This document shows, piece after piece, positions 33,937 through 46,812 of a stretch of 64,000 bases of DNA (position 1 is its first letter; the number at the start of each line of letters is the position of its first letter). Below the pieces are notes generated by a model that did not search any database, was not told the DNA's origin, and was given only the letters and a program-made list of their open reading frames with translations. The translations under genes were made by a program, and so were the position numbers. The stretch covers positions 87,327,563-87,391,562 of the forward strand of contig CAMTDV010000023.1 of NCBI GenBank assembly GCA_947069175.1, read 5' to 3'. The DNA comes from Scalesia atractyloides. Its lineage: Eukaryota; Streptophyta; Magnoliopsida; Asterales; Asteraceae.

Positions 33937-34480
33937 GTACTATGGGAATTTCAAACTGTTATTCATATGACCAATATTACCCGTTCATATGAGTATTCAT
34001 GGAAACTGGATTGGTTTACATACTGGTTAGTGATGAAGTACACATCTCTTATTTTAGTTCGTCTAAGAAGGGCCAGGGATATTTTGGGATATGGTAAAAG
34101 TTTTTTGGATAATCAACAGAAGTCGTGTGTTGATGTCTTGCTAAGCCAGCAACAGGGGTGCAAACGAACATGACCCTGAGCTTGTCTAGGCTCGAGCTAG
34201 TTTAACTTTTGAAAGCTCAAGCTCGGCTCGTTTAATATTTATTAATTAATTTATATTAATGATAATTTATAAATAATTAAGTTATTTGATGTATAGTAGT
34301 AATTATTATTATTATTACAAATATATACTTTAACATTAAAAAAAAAATATAAAAACACTAGACTCGTTTAGTCTCGCGAGCAGCGGCTCTATGAGCGAAG
34401 CTCGAGCTCGGACAGTTTACTAAACGAGCTTGTTTTTAGACTCGCTTGTGGAGCGTTTTTTCGAGCCGAAGCAACTGCTC
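33937..34480. repeat. spacer, then a 'ctcgagctcg' dispersed element (34160-34470)
   Basis: 33937-34160 is unassigned flank. 34160-34470 starts 'gaccctgagcttgtc...ctcgagctagttt' and ends with 'gctcgagctcggacagttta' and 'aaacgagcttg'. This is the look of a short non-autonomous element rich in GCTCG and AACGAGC motifs with an AT-rich centre. No coding. Confidence 0.4.
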
Positions 34481-34900
34481 CTTTAGCTCTCCAATCAACA
34501 ATGATCATCCGCATCATCTTCTTCCCGTCTCTTACCGTTTTGGGGGGAACCCGGTCCAGGAGACCGGAAGACATCAGTGACGTAGCAATCCTGGATACAA
34601 CTGATATTGAAGAAAAAGATGAAAAAAATCAGTGTTTAGGTCTCAAAATCACAAAAAAAATGGTTAGTAGGTTGCCAGATATTGAAAGAGAACCTGTAGA
34701 AAGTTGTTTGTGGCGAAAAATGGCATGCATCTTGACCTGGATTCTTGTTAACAATGGCAGGAGAAGTTTGGGTATGGTTAACAATGGCAGATGAAGCTCT
34801 GGCTATGGTTAACAATGGAGGAATGAAGAAATGGATGTTGTTTGTGGGCCCAACAAGAAAATGGTGGAATTGCACCTTATACTCTCAGGATCAAAAAGCA
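34481..34900. other. unrecognised open region with a 31-bp triple repeat
   Basis: Open stretches exist on both strands (34501-34794 plus; 34574-34389 minus) without recognisable domains. 34746-34830 holds three copies of 'atggttaacaatggcag' about 31 bp apart. The minus strand has a possible splice donor (CG|GTAAGAG near 34541). I cannot decide whether this is a gene fragment. Confidence 0.25.
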
Positions 34901-36640
34901 GAATGAGCTATTGTAGCACCTGCAGGATCAGATATTGATCCTGTTTTACATATTTGATCATGCAATAATAAAATGATCAATATACGTGGGTAAGAAGAGA
35001 CAATTGTTTTGTCACTCTTAATAACTGGTATTAAATAAATAAATAAATTTATGAATAAATAGTAATTGTAATTTTATAATATTTAAATGAAACAATGAAG
35101 TATATATATCTTGAGTGGAAGGGTAACATAACATAGATGAGTAATATGGAAACGTGGAAATAATATGGCATCCATGTTTATTTGTGTGTGTAAATTAGGG
35201 TTCCTTGGTGGCCAAGAAAACCAAGATAAAAAAATATAAAATCCGACTATATATATAGTGAATCTCAAAACCTTTTAACCTCACACAAACAAATCACTTG
35301 CCTCACAACCACCACTATAAATTTTGAACCTTTGTTTCGCTACGGTCAACAAATACAAAAGTATCTAGTTCTTTTGTTAACTTATTCCAATAGAACTAAT
35401 GCATCTTATCTAGTTCAGTGAGTGAGTGAATATTTGTATCTATTTAATTAAAAGTTTATTATTATATTATACATATTAATTTATAGGAAATGTTGATGTA
35501 TAGTAACCTTTCATAGATATTCCTTTACGTACAACTTTGCTTTTCTTTTCTTTTCTTATTCTTTTTTTATTCTAATGACAAACACCCTAGAGTTTTAGTC
35601 TATTCCAATTTTATTATTTAACGATTCGAACATATAGAAATTTTATAATTTGCACTTTTAGCTTAAATTTTAAAATAGGTATTTGATACGATAATTTTTT
35701 TTTAAATTCACATGAATTTTTTATTTAAAAAATAAGTAGGTGTCATTTCTGTAATCTTTTTATCTATAATTTTTTATCCATATTAAATATGTGGTGATAT
35801 CATTTCAGGCATATCACGACTTTATATCTTTTATTGCTAAATCTAGTGTCGGCAATGGTGGCCCTGGGGTTGGATATTTCGAAGAGCACATTATTTAAAA
35901 AAAACTTAATATGTATATGTAAAAATAATTATAGTGTATACCCATACAAACACCAACATAGGCCTACTTACAAAATTATTCTTATGATTTAGATTAGTTA
36001 TAACCCATTGGCATTAGGTTTAGACTTTTAGTGAGTCCAATACCTAATTTTGTTAAGGCATAAGGGCACGTTTTTTCGAGCTCGAACAGGGTACACGAAT
36101 TCTCAGAACCGGTCCTGAGTGCCGGTTACGGATTGATACCATAATAAACCAAACCGAATTGATACTGATTGACCCGTTGTAACGCACCGGAGAATATGTA
36201 TTGTTTAGTATATTATTATATATATACATATATACACACTCGTACCGGATAACTAAACATGGACGTAAATTACATGATGACACAAAAATGGATAATTTGC
36301 CTATAAACGATTTCTAAACTAGTATTTATAACTATAAGTTTTGATTGATCACCTTAAATAATCAAAAATAAAATATTTTGGAAACCTGATTGGAGACGAA
36401 TCTTTAGAAATTTAAGCCTCACGTACTAAAATAATTATTTAGAAGTATAATTTTGGAAAAGGGAACTTTTGAATTTTATAATATCTTTGTTATATGTTAC
36501 AAGTGTTTTAATGGACGCCGACTCACGTTATTTGCCGGTTGCCCTCATATGTCATTTCTACCCTTTTCCCTCTTGCCACCTTATGTCATTTCTACCCCTA
36601 TGCTAAAGAACAGAAGCTCTTGATCAATCCACAAAAAAAG
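34901..36640. other. AT-rich intergenic region
   Basis: No gene found. Around 36050-36250 a less AT-rich patch reads 'gaaccggtcctgagtgccgg', probably a decayed repeat. Confidence 0.5.
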
Positions 36641-38430
36641 ATGCTCATTTTGTAATTAAATCAAAAATAAATACTTGTGTGTGTGGTGTAACACAAAGTT
36701 TTCTATTAACATATAACGTAACATAATATAATATAATATAAAGGGTTAAGTTTGTATATATTAGAGTGTTTAAAAATAAATTATTATTTATGTATCATAC
36801 ATAAACAAAAGGTTTGTATCATGAAGGTGTGATGTAATGGAAATATTTTTTCCAATAAGGTTGATGTTTAAGCGTCATCGTAAATAAAGATATAAATAGA
36901 TTGTAGGATATGTGAGTTTTATGTCTCGTGAAAAATAAGTAAGCATATCCTAGTTGTAAACAGATCTTAGATGTAATGAAGATAGTCTTTCCAATAAGGT
37001 TGTTTAAACCTCATGGTGAATAAAGATATAAATTTAGAAGTAACATTTTAACATATGTGAGTTTTATGTCTCCTGAATAAAAGAACAACAAGAAAAATTT
37101 CTTAATTGTAAACATATCTTAGTTCTAATATTTGTAGTGATTTTTTCGTTTTGTTTTCTTTTTTGCCAAGTATCATTGAATAGATTATACAGTACAATTC
37201 GGGTTAACTTGTGTCATTGCATAATTTATTTATTATCTTATGGTTTTATTTATATGTGAGACATTTCATTAATTGATTACATCGATGAGTTAAACGTTGT
37301 CAAAATAAGTCCTAACTCGTAACTGTATCAAGCTAAACATAAATATGGGCGAGTTAAACTTGATAGTATATAAACTAATCACAAGGATAAGATGGGTCCA
37401 TGTGGTTTGGTTAAAATAATTGTTTTAGGCTTTGCGTTATGCCATAACACCCCTTGCCACCTTGGATGTGAAGGACATTAACCACCCCTCCATGTTAACA
37501 TGGTGTATCGCGGTGGCACAACTCATCTACACATACGATCTTTAAAGTATTGCAGTTAAACTCAAGAATGGATAAAGCAACAAGGACAGGGATTGTTGTC
37601 TTCTTCAAGCTTCGTCGTTTCCCCGTTGTTGACTAGATAAATTCACGTACTAAATGCTTAGTTGTAAAGGTAAACGAGTGGCTCAAATCGGTTTAGAGGC
37701 ATTGTTTTAGATTCATATTTGTACAGACAACGTCGTTTCAAATCATAGTAAAATTTGTTCAATTTAATATTTTAAAAGCATATTTCTTTTCATTATAGCA
37801 CAAAAAAGATGGTTTTTTACTCTAGTTTTACTTTGCTTTGAAAGTGAAATGTTTTTTGGCACTAACAAATAAAATAAATGACTTGTAGATTTAACAAATT
37901 TGTGACATTACTTGTACCCATAATTAATTCAAGTGTACGTAATTTCTTGAATTAAAGATCAGTTGCTTGATTGGAGACTTCTAGTGAAGATTATGCATAC
38001 ATCATGTTAACATAAAAAGGAAAAAAGATGACGTTACCAAAGGGATGATGTTTCAAATACAAATTAAGATGTCATTTCAACAAGGTCTATTATATCTTAA
38101 AGTTTGTTAGTAAGTACTATTGGTTATCATCCAATAGTATTTTGTTATTCATATATTTGATAAAAATTATCAATCATCATTATCTCCTAGTTGTGAATCT
38201 TTATCTCCTGGCTGATAAAATTTGTGGCTGGAAATTTTGAGTACGTTCACTTATACACTACTATAGCCGAATTCATATAACTCCGTTAAAAAGAATTACA
38301 TGAGATATGTAATCCTTAAAGAAAACCTATAGTATGCATATTGTGTAATTAAATCAAAAATAAATACTTTTGTGTGTAGTGCTATTAACGTATATTATAA
38401 TTATAATATAATATAATATTAGGGGTCAAG
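36641..38430. repeat. AT-rich region with internal duplications
   Basis: 'gtaattaaatcaaaaataaa' occurs at 36650 and 38347, each followed by 'ataatataatataat'. A block of about 140-150 bp is duplicated in tandem at 36830-36970 and 36975-37140, sharing 'tttccaataaggtt', 'taaataaagatataaat', 'tgtgagttttatgtctc' and 'gttgtaaac'. No gene. Confidence 0.55.
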
Positions 38431-39203
38431 TTTTTATATATTAGAGCATTCATGTCCGACTTTCTAAATTCAACTTTTTCTACAACATAGGGAAAAAATA
38501 GAGAAATTATCTAAAATACCTTCATATCCAATTCTCTATTCTAAAAATTAACTTTTAAAGAATGAGCAATAAGATCATTCACATTCGTTTTTCTATTCCC
38601 GTCCACATAAAAAGTTCACGTCTAATTTTTCTAAATAAAATTAGCAGGTGCAACACAAAAAAAAAACTAAATTGTTAAAATATTATGTATTATAGTAAAA
38701 CTTAATTTGGTTTTATGTTCACCCCTAGCACAAAGGTTTCTATAATATAATGATAGTCCAATGTTAGGGTCAAGTTTGTATATATTTAAAGTATTCAAAT
38801 CTGACTCTCTAAATTCTAACCTTTTTTTTACAACATAGAGAAAAGAAATACAGAAGCTATCTAAAATACCTCCACATCCCATTTTCTGTTATAAAGATAA
38901 CTTTTAAAAATACCAATAAAAGCATTCACATTAGTTTCTCTATCCCTATCCATGTAATTATTCCAAAACATTACACATTTTTTATTCTTTTTCATTGAAT
39001 AATATTTCTTATACCTTAATCATTTACTTTTTTCTCTCTTCAACTCACAATCACTTAAAAAAATATTAAAACATTAATAAAGACTAACAATGTTATATAC
39101 ATATGAACACTAACTCTTTATCCCTTCTCCACTTATGATCACTTTTTAAAATACAGAGAACTTACTCACAAATTTATAAAACACCTGCTGTGAATGTTCT
39201 AAC
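38431..39203. mobile_element. MITE-like element with TTAGAGCATTCA ends
   Basis: The left end TTAGAGCATTCAT (38431) and the right end GTGAATGTTCTAA (39203) are inverted repeats. Inside are further 'gcattcacatt' copies (38577, 38928), so it may be a cluster of nested family members. Its right 120 bp match, inverted, 44640-44770. The family type (hAT-like) is inferred from the ends. Confidence 0.45.
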
Positions 39204-39989
39204 TAAGTATATTTAGAATGGTACTATTGATCTTTATATAATGAATATGATTATATAAGAAAAAATAAATAATTAATAAAATAAGTATTTATGAATAAGA
39301 TTTATTTAAAGACGAAGAATGAGATACGAGAGGTTTGCAAACACTAAAACTTTCATTCGGTTTTATTTTGTTTTCTTACAAGTTACAACAATGAGAAAAG
39401 TTCTTTTAAAGTTTTATGGGTTCATTATCTCTTAATGACAATCACTTTTTGGTCGCCAAAACAAAATTATTAATATATAAAAATCATTAAATACATGTTT
39501 TGTGGAGAATGATGTGAATCCAGTGGATAAACAAATGCCCAATTATCGATTATGACAAACTAAAGGAATACAAAAACTTTAATGGAAACACAAAACTTTT
39601 AGTTACCCAATAAGACACGAATGGAAATATGGTCATTATCTAAATGAATCTCTAATAATTTTCTGGTTTATTGATCGAAGATGTGTAATATCCATTCAAT
39701 GAAGAAACTACAATGAAAGTTATGCACTTCATTGGTTAACATGTAGAATTATTTACTCATAATATTTAGTTTTTTATTCAGCAATATGATAAATATATTA
39801 TTTTGATACACTGGGTTTATGTTTTTAATTTGATAAGCAAAATTAGGCTTTGATGATATTAATGATCGGATCAACTGGAAGTTATTCGATTCAAATTAGG
39901 CAAATAGTCATCTATAATCGACACCCCGTCGTAACAAGCGGATTAGCGTTAACTCGTTTAATACAAAAGTAAACGGTAGGCAACATTGA
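39204..39989. other. AT-rich intergenic region
   Basis: Nothing recognised. Confidence 0.5.
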
Positions 39990-42900
39990 GGGAAAGTGTA
40001 ATAACAATCAAATATGGTTTATTACCTCAATTTTTTCGGCTTTTGGATCATCCTCTTTAACCTCAATGATGGCCTCTTTTCGAGCTGTTAACTTGTTGCA
40101 TGGTGTATTTTTGGCATCGTCTACTGGGGACACTTAGAAATATTAAAGGCAACCTCATCACATCAACAACCACCTAAAAATCATTATACAAGTATCAGAG
40201 TAAGAAATATAAAGTATAGATTAAAGTTTGTTGCATTGTACCCATCTAATGAATTCGGTGAACTTCTAGCATCATCTACTATGGGACATTTAGAAATGTC
40301 AGTATCGACCTACAATTAAAATAAACTAACAAACATAATATATAGAAGGGGTTAAAATATAATCAAAATGAAACATTGTTGACCAAATTTTATTTATTTC
40401 AAGATAACATAACATAACCTTAAATGAGGAATAACAACAGTATCATAAATTGAACTCCATTGATTTTAAAGGATGTCCAAGCAGTGACAGATCTAGAAAA
40501 CTTTCATAGAGGTAACGTTTTAAAAGAAAGGGGTAACGAAATCGAAAAAACGTCAAATTTTTCCAAAATTTACACTATCGCCGGAGCGCCAAGGGGTAGC
40601 TACCAATAAGGTAGGTCCACCCTGTGTCCAAGGATATGCTTTCATCTGCATAAATTATTACAAAGTATTACACTATTATGGCTTAGAAGCAACTCCATAA
40701 AAAAGTACATATAAAGAAATAGAAAGCTACAATGCAAATCCAAAACAATTTTCATAACTAGAATATATTCTTAGAGTGGGAAGTTGGTACATGTCCTCAC
40801 GAGGGTACACATGAGAAACATAAATAATAACTGCCACTAAAACAAAGCAACAAACGTGTAAATAATATTAGGAAAACGAACACATAATTTGAGTTTTGCT
40901 CAATTACTTTATGTTGGAGAGAAAACATATCAGGTTGGGCCAGCCCATCAACACGTTTTGGTTCTTTTTTTTTTTGTGAACTTTTGTATATAATCAATGT
41001 GTATAATATGATTACAAAACTACTTAATCAAAATAGACACAAAATTTTATTATTAACAATTTAAGACATAAGCATTTTAATGCATTGAAGAAGACTTTTG
41101 ATCCATTCAGCCAATTTTATTTTCAGTAAAACTTTACTTGTTGACCAACGACCCAAACTAAACTGTTTCCTCACAAATGGGTTAAAATTGCCATGCTACT
41201 TGTAAACTAAATAAATATGAACTTGATCATGATCATCATAAAAGATGCTACAAAAATGATGTTTTTGGGTATACCCGACCACTGGACGTGCGACTTGCGT
41301 TTCGTATTGTTTTAGCGACTCATGAGTAGCTTTCAACCTCATGTATCCCTATTAGCTGCTTTGCTAGACGATGGAAAATAAATAAATCCGTTAAAAGGTG
41401 ACTCCCGTTTATATAATTAATAATACATCAACATGAAGAAATAAGAACGTGAAAGGATCGCAAATTATACCGCTAAAGGGCATTTGAAATACATGAGCAG
41501 TTCTGATAACTTTCAAGCATCTTGGTCACAGTTCTTTTGTGACAGACGAGTTACTTACTAAACTATTTCATCTAAACAACATACAAGATCCTCTTCAAAT
41601 ATAAGATATATACAACAAAATAATAAATTGAAAAGATATGTGAAAACTACCCGAAGTAGGTTCCCAGATGTCCTATGTTATGTGAGGCTCGACCGTTGTA
41701 TGAAGAGGCATGATGGTCAGTCTCTTTCGTGTACCTACACATGCATATACATTAGAGCATATCAGCAACCCAAGTCTCCCAAACCTAAGTCTCAGGTATT
41801 ATATCTTCTCTTTGCATACTACAAAACATAGGGAACCCCTTCAATTTGCTTACCTTAAGAAGCTTTCGCAATATTGGAGTCTTGTTGAACATTATTCTGC
41901 AACGCTATAATAAGATGTGTAACGTCTGCAAACCTGTAAAGTGCTAAAAAAGAAAAAAAAAATCATAAGAAGAGTAAGAGAATAGAGGAATCTTCATCAC
42001 TGGGAATATCCCAACCATACCATTCTTGTAAGTTATGTCGAGCAAAAATGTTCGAGATTTTGTTCTCATGAGTGTATCCATAATCATTGGAGGATCTCGA
42101 TTGCTGAAAACATTCATAGCTTCAATATTACTTTTCTTCATATATATCAATTCAATAATATAAATATATCAAAGTAACCTTTGAGTTCCTTCCCCATTGC
42201 CACCATTAGCAGCTAGATATAAAAGTGTCACATAGCCCTTCCAAGCATCCTTCCTGACAAACATAAAACATTAAAATAAAATGATGATAAGATTCAATAG
42301 CATACATACAAGAACATGAAAGGGTAATTAACTTTAAAGTCAAAGAACACCAAAGGGGCAATTTCAACCCACTGATATAAATATGGGACAATTTCATTAT
42401 AACAGTCAACCGGTTTTAATCCAAAAAGTAACTTTAATGGTGACTATAACGGGTGATACCAACCTGTTAATGTGAAAATGGGGCTGCATTAACTCATTTT
42501 AACCATCCCTTGGAACTTCAGTATTGCTTATTGCCCTTACGTGTTGTGGCATGAAAAGTCGAATCAGGTGTGATTTCCAAATATCTAGATATATACTTTA
42601 CAATATGCTTAATAATGTTGCAAGATTGCACTTCAATAAAAGTAAAGCTAACACATGATATGCTTAAGTGCCACTTAAACTGCAAGATACCAAACAGGAA
42701 AATGGTTAACGTTTAATCATGTTATTTTACCAAAAGATAAGAAATTAAAAAAGAAAATAAGGATGAATAAGTAATGAAAGTTCAGTTACATGCTTTGAAT
42801 CAACCATTTATGTAATCAATAATTAGTTTGGTGGGTTATTAAGGCACTTGCTTGCTATCTATTTCTAGTTGCTTGCACTTTGATGCCTATTTTCATTTTG

Positions 42901-43140
42901 CCTTTTGATTTCACTGGGTTACATTAAAAGAATATTGAATTTTGACGATAAGAATCAATAATGAACATACATACCTTGAACTGGTTGAAGTTACGCGTGA
43001 ATCCAGAATAACGTGGGAAAAAACCACCTGCTGTCAAATTGTCCTGAACTGTCATGGGAGTAGTTATTTTTATGAGTTTAAACAGCTCAGATTTGATCTC
43101 AGCATGATCCGACGATAGAGATGGATTTGCAAGATAGTTA
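39990..43140 (-). pseudogene. possible degraded multi-exon gene, function unknown
   Basis: Several short minus-strand segments look like exons with splice-like ends. 43140-42975 is open and reads SSDHAEIKSELFKLIKITTP and TAGGFFPRYSGFTRNFNQFK, ending CAAG|GTATGT. 42255-42182 reads KDAWKGYVTLLYLAANGGNG, ending AAAG|GTTACT. 41937-41858 reads FADVTHLIIALQNNVQQDSN between TTACAG and AAG|GTAAGC but ends in a stop. 40313-40249 reads DTDISKCPIVDDARSSPNSL. 40173-40030 reads VDDAKNTPCNKLTARKEAII, a diverged copy of the previous exon. The family is not recognised. Stops in some segments suggest a pseudogene, and exon chaining is conjectural. Confidence 0.35.
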
Positions 43141-43658
43141 CACTTAATGGGCTTAAAATATATATATATATATATATATAATATTTAACTACAATATATA
43201 AAAATCGTTTGGGTAGATTGTTAGGAAATGTTTTTTTTCTTTAATCCACCGAGTTTTCGGCTGCCATAGTTTAAATTAAGCATTATGAGCCATTAATAAT
43301 CCTTGAGTACTCAAACCATTTAAAAAAATACTCAGAATAACCAAGAAAATACCCAAACTATCAGAAAGTTAACCTGAACTAACTAAAAAACTATCCAAAA
43401 TAACAAAGAAAGTTAATAATGGTTTTGTTTATATATGGTGATGTTTCATGTATAAACATAAGTTAGGTTAAAACTGAGATATTATACCCTTAATTAAAAG
43501 ATGAATATTTGATCGGACTAAATGTTACTTGACTATATTATTAGACTTTATTACTGTAAGCCCACAGACCCAGTTTAGGTATCTTGGATTTTCTACTATC
43601 TCTGCAACCATTCAGTTTTACCGTCTTAAACATATATCATTCATAATAATAAAATAGG
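43141..43658. other. spacer with (TA)n microsatellite
   Basis: 43157-43181 is an almost pure TA repeat. The remainder is AT-rich with no gene seen. Confidence 0.7.
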
Positions 43659-44060
43659 ATATTGGATTTAAATAACTTCAACTTTCATCAATTGGCCGAT
43701 AATACTCCCAACTTTCGATTTGTACACCAGCACTCTCAACTTTCAACTTATTGGCCGATAACACTCCCTAACTAACAGTACCCTAACACAGTTAGCTGAT
43801 ATCAGCTGCCACTCTATCAAAGATGCCATGTCAGCTGCCACGTTATCAAAAATGTCATATCAGAGGACATCTTAGATGCCACGTCAACAAAAATGGCCAC
43901 ATCAAATGCCATCTCAGCAAAAAGTAACTGGGTTAGGGTTTAGTTAGTTAGGAATTATTATCGGCCAATAGGTTGAAAGTTGGGAGCGCTGATGTATAAA
44001 TCGAAAGTTGAAAGTGTTATCAGCCAATTGATGAAAGTTAGAGTTATTTAAATCCAATAT
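43659..44060. mobile_element. MITE with terminal inverted repeats of about 105 bp
   Basis: 43659-43765 and 43950-44060 are inverted repeats starting ATATTGGATTTAAATAACT. Both arms carry 'aactttcatcaattggc', 'aactttcgattt' and 'attggccgataa'. The 190-bp centre has repeated 'gccacgtca'-type motifs. No coding. Long terminal inverted repeats suggest a Mutator-like or foldback origin; target duplication not resolved. Confidence 0.8.
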
Positions 44061-45030
44061 TTCTCATAAAATTTAACTATACAGTTCATAATGAGTATTT
44101 AGTAAGAGCCTATTACTATGTAACCGATTTTCTTTCTATATGGCATTATTGTTTCAACCTTTTCACTCCTAACCTCATTATGAAAAACAAACTAATAAAT
44201 TAAGCCGCAAGTCGGTCATCTCTAATGGTAACCCTAGCCTCGGTAGCTCCACAAGCATCTTTAAAAAAAAAATCTTCCTATATACAGAAATAATACATAT
44301 ACAATATTTGCAACCCTCAATGTTCGACTTTAGTTTAGAATAGTTATTAAATCTTATTATGTATGTATTAATGTGTGAAAACATGTGTATAACCTAAGTA
44401 TTAGAAGTCTATCTGTATAATTTTACTGAGAAAGCACATTTTTATTTTATTTTTACTTGTTTTCAAAAAACCTCCATGATCCCATTTTCCATCTCTATAT
44501 AAATCTTACTTACAAACATTTATTTATTGCTTCCTGATACCTTCTTCATCTCTATATAAATCTTACTAACAAACACTTATTTTATGAATTATTTATTTTT
44601 TCATATACACTTGTATTAAGTATATAGAGATGAATAGTACCATTCTAAATATATTTGGTTAGAGCATTCACAGTAGGTATTGTATAAATTTGTGAGTAAC
44701 TTCTCTATATTTTAAAAAATGGTTGTAAGTGGAGTTGGGATTAAAATTTAGTGTTCATCTGTATATTTGTAAAAACACTGTTCATCTTTATTATTTTTCA
44801 AGTTAAATACCATTAATGTCCATATGGTTTGTCCAATTTTATCATTTCAGGCCAAATTTCAAAATTGTATCATTTTCTCCCTGACATTCTCGAAACGTGC
44901 AATTTCAGTCCAAAAAACTACCCCAGTTAAAAAAACTCATAACTCAGTTATCCCAGTGATGTAAATGACACATAAAGTATAGGGACAAAAATGGCACATA
45001 ACTTCAAGAATTTTTTAATTTTTTTATTTC
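44061..45030. other. AT-rich intergenic with repeat fragments
   Basis: A 50-bp tandem pair at 44485-44580 shares 'catctctatataaatcttac'. 44618-44770 is an inverted relative of 39120-39240 (shared 'tagaatggtactatt' and 'ctcacaaatttata'), a MITE family fragment. No gene. Confidence 0.55.
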
Positions 45031-45112
45031 TTTTTAGTTTTATTATTATTATTATTATTATTATTATATTATTATTGTTATTATTATTATTATTATATTA
45101 CTACTACTACTA
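45031..45112. repeat. (ATT)n microsatellite
   Basis: Mostly perfect ATT triplets from 45036, ending in (TAC)n near 45098-45112. Translation gives only poly-Ile/Leu/Tyr. Confidence 0.9.
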
Positions 45113-45660
45113 CACACAGTTAGGGATGGGCATTTTGTACAGGATACCGGTACTGGATTTCCCGTACCGAATTAATTTCGGTACCGATTTGGTACCAACT
45201 TTTGCATTTTATTGGTGCCAGTACATTCGGTTTGGTACCGTAATTTCACCGAATATTACCTTCAAATACCGGTACCACCCCGAATATTTTAGGTACCAAT
45301 ACCCATATTTGGCGAATTTCGATGCTCATACCGAGCTCATCCTTACACACGGTCTCTTTCACCCACTCTCTACATCACCACCACAACTCGTGCCACCACC
45401 ACAACGCGTGCCACCACCTGTAAAAAAACCTCAAACCCACTTTAGATCATAACAGCTCTCTCTCGATACGGTTATGTGGTGGTAACGGTTGTTTGGTGGT
45501 GGCGACGGTGACTGTGGTGATGTAGGGGTATAAGAGACTGTGTGTATGGGTGTGGGGATGAGCTCCATACCGGTATTTTAAGGTAAAATTAAGTAATATA
45601 TCGGTACCGAACCGAAAACGCCAGAAAGCAGGTACCAAATCGGTACCCAAAATAAACAAA
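45113..45660. repeat. dispersed element rich in GGTACCG motifs
   Basis: About a dozen copies of ggtacc or ggtaccg occur. The left part (45120-45300) reads 'agggatgggcattttgtac' and 'ataccggtactgg'. The right part (45590-45655) reads 'tcggtaccgaaccgaaaacg' and 'caaatcggtaccc', partly inverted relative to the left. Probably a non-autonomous DNA transposon. No coding. Confidence 0.5.
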
Positions 45661-46608
45661 AACTTTTACTCATTGTGACGCTATAAACCGCGAAAAAAAT
45701 TAAGACAGTTGCCTTAAATTAGCAAACTATAAATTAACAACATTTGTGTACATAGAGGTATATACCTTATGCTTTGGGAGGTTTTTTAAAAAAAAATAAT
45801 GTTTCACTTTTAGCCAAAACTATTTGTTTTTCTTCTTATAACACCAAAAGTTTTTATCTCTTGTAATTTAAACTGCCAACTTTTGTACTTTCAACTTTGG
45901 TCCCCACACTTTTTATATTTCGCAGATTTTTCGTTTTAAATTTTGCGAGTTAACACCGCGTAACGTGTGTTTTGTGGTTCAATGTTTTAACACTTTCGTT
46001 TTACGCTTTGTACTAGAATTTGAGAGTTAACACGGCTCAACGTGCATGTGTGGTTCAACGTTTTTACGTCGTCTATCTTTTCCCCATTTGATAGGTTCGT
46101 TACAACGCGAGTGGTCCTAAATCGACTTAATTATTATTTTATATGTTTTACGTTGCAGTCTAATTTCTTTGCATTAACACACTGTAACTTCAGTATTAGT
46201 TGTCGCTGCCGATGGTGTGGCATTGGTGCTATTCGGCACGTTTTTACGCCCCTGTCGCATTGCGGCGGATGGTAAAACAAAATCGTTAAAGAAGTTACCA
46301 CGAAATAAATTATCGTTTTCTAAACTTTATATAAAAACATACCAAAAAACAATAAAATTTATGAAGCGTAAATAAATAATAAAAACAAATAATAACCTAA
46401 TATTTTGTTTTGTTTTCGATCTTGTAATTAAGAAAAAAAAAACCTTTTGGATTGATACTTGTTAACAATCAAAGAACAAAAATAGCATGCACAAGAATGA
46501 AGGAATCGATAATGCAGAAATCTAATTTGCTAATTGATCATTTATGCGTTCAACGTCCGACATACATGCGAGTATGACTTGGGTTATATAATCCTAATTA
46601 CAGTCCAA
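45661..46608. other. intergenic, possible decayed repeat
   Basis: 45940-46275 has repeated 'gagttaacac.gc.taacgtg' motifs (45948, 46023) and ends with 'cgccccTGTCGCATTGCGGCGGATGG', a GC-rich hairpin-like end. No gene supported. Confidence 0.4.
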
Positions 46609-46812
46609 CACAACGCTTATAAACGTTATTATAACGATTGACTTTTGGTACCAATACACACTAACCCGTAGACTTTACATAAATTACACACTTTGACTTA
46701 AAATAAAACTCAACACAACGCTAAGAAACGTTATTATAACGATTGACTTTTTATACTAATACACACTAACCCGTAGACTTTACATAAATTACACACCTTG
46801 ACTTGAAATAAA
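46609..46812. repeat. tandem duplication, about 106-bp unit
   Basis: 46609-46708 and 46713-46812 share 'aacgttattataacgattga', 'cacactaacccgtagacttt' and 'aaataaaactcaa'. The array abuts the end of the right inverted-duplication arm. Confidence 0.85.

Noticed and set aside
44991..45452. 153-codon open frame on the plus strand
   Set aside because: Its first third is an (ATT)n microsatellite read as Ile/Leu/Tyr and the rest is the GGTACCG-rich repeat. Not a gene.
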